Shown piece by piece: positions 4,981 to 9,816 of a stretch of 9,816 nt of DNA (within the stretch, counting starts at the first letter, position 1; each line of letters opens with the position of its first letter). The DNA is taken from NCBI GenBank assembly GCA_013204125.1, contig JABMOP010000004.1:1-9816 (forward strand). Direction: 5' to 3'. Origin of the DNA: Rhodospirillales bacterium (GTDB lineage Bacteria; Pseudomonadota; Alphaproteobacteria; Rhodospirillales; UBA2165). Made by a program: the position numbers and the translations under genes. The notes under the pieces are model-generated. The model ran no database searches. It was given only the letters and a program-made list of their open reading frames with translations, and had not been told where the DNA came from.

Positions 4981-7431
4981 TCAATGGCGGTTGCCTTCGC
5001 CGTTTTGGTCTACCGCTTCGTCGATGGTTTTTAATATATCATCGATGATCACCGGCTTGGTCATGTATTTGTAAAACCCGGCCTGTTCCCCTTTTTCGAT
5101 ATCCACGGCCATGGCCGCCGCCGAAAGAGCGATCACCGGTATCGATCTGGTGCTTTTTTTTTCTTTTAATACCTTAAGCGCATCGAGGCCATTCATGCCG
5201 GGCAGGTTGATATCCATGATAATGACATCGGGGTGCATGGTCTCGGCGATTTCGATGCCGGCTTCGGCGCTTTGCGCGGAGATCAATTTCAGGCCGGACC
5301 GATGGCCCATCAATTCTTCCATCAATTGTAAGTTGGAGGCGTCGTCTTCGATATAGAGAACCTGCCGCAGGGCGCCTATCTCCTGGCTGACCGCCTCGAT
5401 ATTCGGCGCCGCCGCTTCGGGGGCGCTGGGCTCCACATTCCGGCTCATGGCGCGGGGCGCAACCGCGGGCAAGTCGATCCAAAATGTCGTGCCTTTTCCC
5501 GGCGTGCTGGAATAGCCGATATTCCCGTCCATACGCTCGATCAACTGCTTGGTGATGGTCAGGCCGATGCCGGTGCCTTCGATGCCACTGCGGTCGGCGC
5601 CGAGGCGGTTGAACGGTTCAAATAATTCGGCGGCCCGCTCTTCAGGGATTCCGATGCCGGTATCTTGGATGGACATGCGCGTATATCCGGATTTTAAAGC
5701 CGAGCATCCGATTTCCACCGTGCCGCCCGAATGGTTGAATTTGATGGCGTTGGACAAAAGATTGAGCAGCACCTGCGTGACGCGAACCGGATCGGCATAG
5801 ATCGCAGCGGCGTCGTCGTCGATATTGTCTATCAGTTCGACCTGATTGCGTTCGGCCAGGGACGTCACCAGCGCCAGGCATTCGCCAAGCAGCTCTTTGG
5901 GTATGATTTTGGCGACGCTGAGGCCAACTTTCCCAGATTCGATCTTGCTCAGATCGAGGATGTCATTGATCAGTTCGAGCAAATGGCCGCCGCTTTTTAA
6001 AATTTGGTTGATCTGGCGGTCTTGGCGCTCGCTCACCGGCTCTTTCTTATTTTGTAGCAAAAGCTGGCCGTATCCGAGGATCGCGTTCATCGGTGTGCGC
6101 AATTCATGGCTCATGGAGGATAGGAATCCTGATTTGGCGCGGTTGGCGTTCTCCGCTTCCATTTTCGCCGCCTCCAAGGCCGCCTGAATGCGTTTGGCAA
6201 CGGTAATATCCTGTGCCGTGCCGGTCATTTTTTCCGGAGCGCCGTCGCTGGCGTAGTTGATTTCGCCGCTGCCGATAATATTGCGCAGGCTGCCGTCCGG
6301 GCGCTGGATGCGGTATTCGCCGGAATACACTTCGGCCCCGCCCTCGGCCGCGGTTTCAATGATTTGAACAAATCGGTCCCGGTCATTGGCATGGATGCAG
6401 TCAAGAAAGTCGCTATAGCTGGCATCTTCGTCTGAGGGATTAAGACCCAAAATCGACCGCAATTCGGGCGAAATATAAGTGCTGCCGGTTTTTAAATCTC
6501 TCTCCCAGCTTCCCACATGCGCTAGTTTTTGGGCCTTTTCCAGACTAAGGCGTGTCTGCGCCATCAATTCTTCGGCCTGCTTGCTTTCCGTTATGTCCTG
6601 GATGGTGATCAAGATCGCCTGCTTGCCTTCCCACGAAACGGCGGTGACGGCGTTGATGCTGATAAATTCTGAACCATCCAGGCGTTTGCGGTTAAGCTCG
6701 ATAAAATCCTGATAGCCATCTGTGCCGAGCACTTGCTTGCGGATTTCATCGATCAAGTTGTGCTGGCTGGGATCGATGAAATCAAAGCTCGGCCGGTCGA
6801 CCAATTCGGCCATGGATTTAGCGCCGAACAGCTTGATGGCGGGCGCGTTGGCGAATTGGACGATGTGATCGACGACAACGGTGATCGCATAAGGGAAGCG
6901 TTCCACCAATAGCCGGTAGCGCTCTTCGCTTTCTGTGATCGTACGTGCAGATTCGATCCGGTCGGTCACGTCGCTGGCGGTGCCGCGCGCGCCTAAAAAT
7001 TCTCCGCTCCGGCGATCGAACACCGGTAAGCTGCTCAAATGAAATGTCAGCTCGCCCATTTCTTCCCGTTTGATCTGGTAGCGATAGTCGCGGAACGGAT
7101 GGCGGAACAATTCATCCAGGTTCTTAGCTCGGATTTCGGTAAATTGCCCGATGTCTTCAATGGATTTGCCGATCAATTCGAGCGGAAGATAGCCGGACAC
7201 TTCGAATATGCGGTCTGAATCCGATGTAAATCGCAAATCGGCATCGACTTCCCAAACCCAGTCGGACACCAACCGGGTCAGATCATCAAGCCGGCGTTCT
7301 AAATCCCTGATCCTGGCTTCCGCTGGATCATTGTTTGTGATCCTGGCTTCCGCTGGATCATTGTTTGTGATCCTGGCTTCCGTTGGATCATTATCCCGCG
7401 GCGCTGCTGCGGTATTTTTCACCCGCGCCAA
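4981..7431 (-). CDS. Soluble hybrid sensor histidine kinase, PAS-PAS-PAS-HisKA-HATPase-REC
   Basis: The 816-residue protein has no membrane segment, so it senses a cytoplasmic signal. In order: a repeat-bearing N-terminus (12-42) leading into a short charged helix; PAS 1 (about 53-160, ending in TASDVTDR); PAS 2 (about 170-285, ending in ITIQDITE); PAS 3 (about 303-413, starting HVGSWERD and ending GTAQDIT); HisKA with phospho-acceptor H442 in SHELRTP; the ATPase with N-box N561, G1 box DTGIGIP (590-596) and G2 box GTGIGL (619-624); and a C-terminal receiver (about 690-810) with E695-D696-D697, phospho-acceptor D740 (IIMDINLPG), S770 and K792. All catalytic residues are present. The start is TTG 7431 with AGGG 8 nt upstream; an in-frame stop lies just beyond it. 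GTG at 7422 is the alternative. No cofactor-binding signature (haem or flavin) is evident in the PAS domains. It lies 19 nt after the LysM gene, so they are likely cotranscribed. Confidence 0.95.
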   Translation of the reverse strand: MARVKNTAAAPRDNDPTEARITNNDPAEARITNNDPAEARIRDLERRLDDLTRLVSDWVWEVDADLRFTSDSDRIFEVSGYLPLELIGKSIEDIGQFTEIRAKNLDELFRHPFRDYRYQIKREEMGELTFHLSSLPVFDRRSGEFLGARGTASDVTDRIESARTITESEERYRLLVERFPYAITVVVDHIVQFANAPAIKLFGAKSMAELVDRPSFDFIDPSQHNLIDEIRKQVLGTDGYQDFIELNRKRLDGSEFISINAVTAVSWEGKQAILITIQDITESKQAEELMAQTRLSLEKAQKLAHVGSWERDLKTGSTYISPELRSILGLNPSDEDASYSDFLDCIHANDRDRFVQIIETAAEGGAEVYSGEYRIQRPDGSLRNIIGSGEINYASDGAPEKMTGTAQDITVAKRIQAALEAAKMEAENANRAKSGFLSSMSHELRTPMNAILGYGQLLLQNKKEPVSERQDRQINQILKSGGHLLELINDILDLSKIESGKVGLSVAKIIPKELLGECLALVTSLAERNQVELIDNIDDDAAAIYADPVRVTQVLLNLLSNAIKFNHSGGTVEIGCSALKSGYTRMSIQDTGIGIPEERAAELFEPFNRLGADRSGIEGTGIGLTITKQLIERMDGNIGYSSTPGKGTTFWIDLPAVAPRAMSRNVEPSAPEAAAPNIEAVSQEIGALRQVLYIEDDASNLQLMEELMGHRSGLKLISAQSAEAGIEIAETMHPDVIIMDINLPGMNGLDALKVLKEKKSTRSIPVIALSAAAMAVDIEKGEQAGFYKYMTKPVIIDDILKTIDEAVDQNGEGNRH
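7308..7392. repeat. 30-bp tandem repeat, 2.8 copies, in frame inside the kinase gene
   Basis: Units at 7308-7337, 7338-7367 and 7368-7392 (partial). The first two are identical, and the third differs by one base (C to T at 7383). Being 30 bp, each unit adds exactly ten residues, giving three DPxEARI cores (NDPTEARIT, NDPAEARIT, NDPAEARIR). The near-perfect DNA identity points to recent slippage duplication. Copy number changes would keep the reading frame. Confidence 0.95.
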
Positions 7432-7450
7432 ATTCCTAGCCCTTTATCCA

Positions 7451-8449
7451 TCAATTGACCGGCGGCATCTGGAAGACCTGCCCAGGATAGATCAAGTCGG
7501 CGCTTTTGATTTGCTTTTTATTCGCCTCATAAATGACCGTGTATTTGAAGCCGGTGCCATAGGTCTGGCGGGCAATGCGCCACAAGGAATTGCCGGGGCG
7601 AACGACAATCAGGCTGCCGGGTTGGATACCGGTCAGCGGCGCCGAGCGCGCAAAATGGACCTCGACACGGGCCAGCACCTTGCCGCCCGGCCCGACCCGG
7701 TCGGCGCGCAGGGTATAGACGCCGGCGGCCACCGGGTCTTTTGGCCGATGACGCCAGCGCCCGCGCCGATCGGCGGTGGTCCGCCCAATGAAGCCGTTAT
7801 CCAGGTAGAGATGGATCGGATCGCCGGCGGTGGCGTGGCCGACGATATCGAGGCGCCCGCCATCGTCGTAATCAACGGCGTCAATGGTGAAGCTGCCTCC
7901 GGCGGCGCCCGGTTTTTGCAATATTTCAACTGCGTCACTTTCGTTTTTTGGAACCCGCATGGCCAAAGGCAGGCCGGTCTTAACCTGCCCGCGTCCGGCG
8001 ATATCTTTGCCCGGTTCCGGCACCACCAGCACAACTTCTGCCGCCGAAGCGATTTCCGTGCCGTCCGCACCGATGGCTTTGAGCGATAATTTGTGGCTGC
8101 CCGGCGCCAACGGAGATTTGGGAACGAACACCCATTCGCCGCGCCGGTCGGCTTGTACTTCGCCGATCAGTTTATCGCCGTCATAGATGCGCACGGTGGC
8201 GCCCGGCGCCGCGCGCCCGGCCATGACCGTATCGCCTTCGGGATTGATGCGGACAACATCGAAACTTGGCTGCACCGCGTCTGCCTTATCGGCTCCGGGC
8301 GCCGGGGGGGCGCCGGGCGCCGCCTTAATGGTCGCCGTGCCGGGCAGGGGCCCAAGCGCTTCATCATCGCTATCAAGTATGAAACTGAGGCCAATCGCGA
8401 TCGCCACAATGACCGCGCCGATGATAGACAAAAATATCGATTTGCTCAT
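7451..8449 (-). CDS. Membrane-anchored protein with two Ig-like repeats and a C-terminal LysM domain
   Basis: A 332-residue envelope protein. An N-terminal hydrophobic segment (about 5-25, SIFLSIIGAVIVAIAIGLSF) without a clear cleavage site suggests an inner-membrane anchor with a periplasmic body. A Pro/Ala-rich linker (about 34-60) follows. Two Ig-like beta-sandwich repeats (about 62-144 and 186-266) are related to each other: each has a (G)xA-x-G-x-(P/T)-(I/V) stretch and the shared ADRRGxW core (101-107 and 226-232). The C-terminal LysM (about 279-329, VVRPGNSLWRIARQTYG ... IYPGQVFQMP) binds peptidoglycan-type glycans. I chose ATG 8449 because translation from the upstream TTG (8470) has no ribosome site and would put extra residues before the anchor. 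Similar LysM proteins occur in alphaproteobacteria but lack an established function. The kinase gene starts 19 nt after its stop. Confidence 0.85.
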   Translation of the reverse strand: MSKSIFLSIIGAVIVAIAIGLSFILDSDDEALGPLPGTATIKAAPGAPPAPGADKADAVQPSFDVVRINPEGDTVMAGRAAPGATVRIYDGDKLIGEVQADRRGEWVFVPKSPLAPGSHKLSLKAIGADGTEIASAAEVVLVVPEPGKDIAGRGQVKTGLPLAMRVPKNESDAVEILQKPGAAGGSFTIDAVDYDDGGRLDIVGHATAGDPIHLYLDNGFIGRTTADRRGRWRHRPKDPVAAGVYTLRADRVGPGGKVLARVEVHFARSAPLTGIQPGSLIVVRPGNSLWRIARQTYGTGFKYTVIYEANKKQIKSADLIYPGQVFQMPPVN

Positions 8450-8529
8450 GCCTGACCCGCTAAAGACCAAGGGAAATTCAAGGACTTACCCTAACCCGCC
8501 CTAGCTATCCGCGCAATGGCCGCTGGGCC

Positions 8530-9381
8530 TTATGGCCCCGATATTTCGAGCGCGACCGCCGCCGCCGCCGCCGCCAGCGCAATCGGCAGCACCGCCGCCA
8601 GCCCATGAAAGACAATCTGGCCGGTGCGGTATCGGTTCATGCGGCCAACCGAAAGCCGCCGGGCCAGCGAATCGGTGAAAAATATAAACCCCAAAAGAAT
8701 CAATGCCGGCACTAAAACGCCGATCGTTTCGGCAACCCGCACGCCGAGCCCCAAAATGCCGCCGGCGAACACCAACAACGCCGTTGCGCTGAACGGCAAT
8801 CCCTGGTCGATAAGACCAAGGACGATGAACCCGCCAATGGCGGCGGCAAGGCCGAAGGCCAAATCCCGGTCTGCGCCGAGCCCGCCGATCCAGGCAACGA
8901 CGCCGATGCCGGCGGCGGCCATCAACAACATCACCGCCGGCGTCACCGCGTGCTGGCTGAGCGCGCGCAGACGAAAAGCGACAAAGCCCCAGGCCAGCAC
9001 GATAACCGGCGCCCATAGATCGATGGTGCCGCGCAGCCAGAACGGCGCGCCGATGCCGAACAGGATAATCAGGGTCAGTTCCCAAAACGCGCCGCTATCG
9101 CCGCGGTCGCGCGCCGGGCCGAAGTAATAATCCAAGGCGACGCCGAATATCAGCGCCGCCGTAATCAGCGCGATCATCGAATCGAGATCGGGTTCGGGCG
9201 GAAAGCTGGGCGAGCCAAGGGTGAAGCCGGCGACCCAGGCGAAGGAAATACCGGCCCCCGCCGCCGCCACCCGCCGCCCGCTTCCAAGCCGCCCGACAAT
9301 TAAGATGATGCCGCCGATCACCAACGCGCCCAAAAACGGCAAGGCGGCGATCTGAATAAGCGGATCGGCAAAGAGATCCAT
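8530..9381 (-). CDS. Multi-pass membrane protein of unknown function
   Basis: I do not recognise this family. The 283-residue product is very hydrophobic, with roughly eight to nine predicted membrane segments rich in Gly, Ala, Leu and Ile, and small polar connecting loops (for example SPSFPPEPDLDS near 55-65 and YYFGPARDRGDS near 85-96, a basic loop RRLSVGRMNRYRTGQ before the last helix). It ends with a poly-Ala helix encoded by a CCG-type triplet run. I chose ATG 9381; TTG at 9429 would lie upstream of the candidate -10 element. ATG 9381 has no close ribosome site: AGGA lies 16 nt away, and an in-frame ATT at 9390 would sit at ideal distance (7 nt), which is curious but unproven. It is the first gene of the same-strand run leading to the LysM protein (80-nt gap), the kinase, the regulator and the sigma factor. 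Confidence 0.75.
   Translation of the reverse strand: MDLFADPLIQIAALPFLGALVIGGIILIVGRLGSGRRVAAAGAGISFAWVAGFTLGSPSFPPEPDLDSMIALITAALIFGVALDYYFGPARDRGDSGAFWELTLIILFGIGAPFWLRGTIDLWAPVIVLAWGFVAFRLRALSQHAVTPAVMLLMAAAGIGVVAWIGGLGADRDLAFGLAAAIGGFIVLGLIDQGLPFSATALLVFAGGILGLGVRVAETIGVLVPALILLGFIFFTDSLARRLSVGRMNRYRTGQIVFHGLAAVLPIALAAAAAAVALEISGP
8557..8576. repeat. CCG trinucleotide run coding for poly-Ala
   Basis: Nearly seven perfect CCG units. On the - strand they encode an alanine run in the last membrane helix of the unknown membrane protein. Length change by slippage would stay in frame. Confidence 0.9.
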
Positions 9382-9407
9382 TAGTTTAATTTTAGTGTCC
9401 TCAAATT

Positions 9408-9436
9408 TATTTAGAGACTTGAAACCCAAATTTCAA
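9408..9436 (-). promoter_or_regulatory. Candidate promoter of the membrane protein gene with overlapping inverted repeat
   Basis: On the - strand TTGAAA (9436-9431) as -35 is followed after 17 nt by TAAATA (9413-9408). The inverted repeat TTGAAA-N6-TTTCAA (9419-9436) has its first arm at the -35 and its second in the spacer, exactly as before the response regulator gene. A further TTGAAA (+ strand, 9441-9446) extends it to three half-sites. Transcription would start near 9401, about 20 nt before the ATG at 9381. Confidence 0.45.
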
Positions 9437-9500
9437 TTTTTTGAAAGACCTGTTATCACCAAGTCTTGGCCTCGGCTTCCTACCAGAGTAATTATTAACC

Positions 9501-9816
9501 ATGAAAGACATTAAATCCATTGCTGTATTTTGCGGATCGAAGCCCGGCGCCGATCCGGCCTATGGCGCGGCGGCGCGTGAATTGGGCGGTGAAATGGCGG
9601 CGCGCGGGCTGGAACTGGTGTTCGGCGGCGGGCGCATCGGCATGATGGGCATCATCGCCGACGCGGTGATCGAAGGCGGCGGCAAAGTCACCGGCGTCAT
9701 CCCGCAATTTTTGGAAAAATTAGAAGTCGGCTACAACGGCGGCACCGATCTGATCACCGTCACGTCGATGCACGAACGCAAAAACACCATGTTTTCCCGC
9801 GCCGACGCCTTTGTCA
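9501..9816 (+). CDS. LOG-family (lysine decarboxylase-like) phosphoribohydrolase, 5' part (partial)
   Basis: The 105 residues visible before the window ends fit the LOG ('lonely guy') family, often misnamed lysine decarboxylase. These enzymes cleave the ribose-phosphate bond of nucleoside 5'-monophosphates, and in known cases release active cytokinins. A Rossmann-like start IAVFCGSKPG, then LVFGGGRIGMMG (the family's YGGG-type loop), VTGVIPQFL, and SMHERKNTMFSRADAF leading to the catalytic PGGxGTxEE motif, which lies beyond the window. ATG 9501 is the only sensible start. Its ribosome site is weak (GAG about 11 nt upstream). It is divergent from the membrane protein gene, sharing a 119-bp intergenic region (9382-9500) that holds the repeat-bearing promoter. 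In bacteria outside plants' reach the physiological substrate is uncertain. Confidence 0.88.
   Translation, partial: MKDIKSIAVFCGSKPGADPAYGAAARELGGEMAARGLELVFGGGRIGMMGIIADAVIEGGGKVTGVIPQFLEKLEVGYNGGTDLITVTSMHERKNTMFSRADAFV

Noticed and set aside
7308..7392. CRISPR-like repeats
   Set aside because: The 30-bp units abut with no spacers and are in frame with the kinase, so this is a coding tandem repeat.
7208..8089. Long open frame on the + strand (293 codons) opposite the LysM and kinase genes
   Set aside because: It is antisense to two well-supported genes, its first part is the mirror of the 30-bp repeat, and it has no domain signature; long antisense frames are common in GC-rich DNA.
9495..9707. 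70-codon - strand frame opposite the LOG gene
   Set aside because: A shadow of a clear LOG-family coding sequence, rich in Ala, Asp and His with no domain.

Overview
The window looks like chromosomal DNA of an alphaproteobacterium, most like the Rhodospirillales and their relatives. This rests on GC-rich coding with NNC/NNG third positions, a short PSD-A type phosphatidylserine decarboxylase directly ahead of pssA, a FixJ-type response regulator beside a PAS-rich hybrid kinase, and an RpoH-type sigma factor. The species cannot be named from the sequence alone.

Layout. (1) Bases 1-485, + strand: the 3' half of a U32-peptidase-fold gene with the UbiV cysteine pattern, belonging to oxygen-independent ubiquinone synthesis. 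(2) Bases 683-3085, - strand: a phospholipid operon, read as psd, then pssA (stop and start codons abut), then an EamA/DMT permease 48 nt further on. (3) Bases 3196-9381, - strand: read in the direction of transcription, an unrecognised multi-pass membrane protein, a membrane-anchored Ig-like/LysM protein, a soluble PAS-PAS-PAS-HisKA-HATPase-REC hybrid kinase, a FixJ/LuxR response regulator and a divergent RpoH-family sigma factor. A strong hairpin terminator follows the sigma gene. (4) From base 9501, + strand: the 5' part of a LOG-family phosphoribohydrolase, divergent from the membrane protein gene.

The most interesting unit is block 3. An envelope/cell-wall protein, a multi-input cytoplasmic sensor kinase, a DNA-binding regulator and an alternative sigma factor lie in a row on one strand, which suggests a signalling cascade leading to a sigma-factor regulon. 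The intergenic DNA supports a regulatory role. Two promoter-like sites (before the response regulator and before the membrane protein) share one layout: TTGAAA-N6-TTTCAA, with the first arm at the -35 position and a -10-like hexamer 17 nt downstream. A third, different 6-6-6 inverted repeat lies ahead of the sigma gene. The sigma gene leader can also form a helix covering its Shine-Dalgarno sequence. The functional links are inference. The gene families, start choices and repeats can be read from the sequence.

No tRNA, rRNA, CRISPR array, insertion sequence or attachment site was seen.
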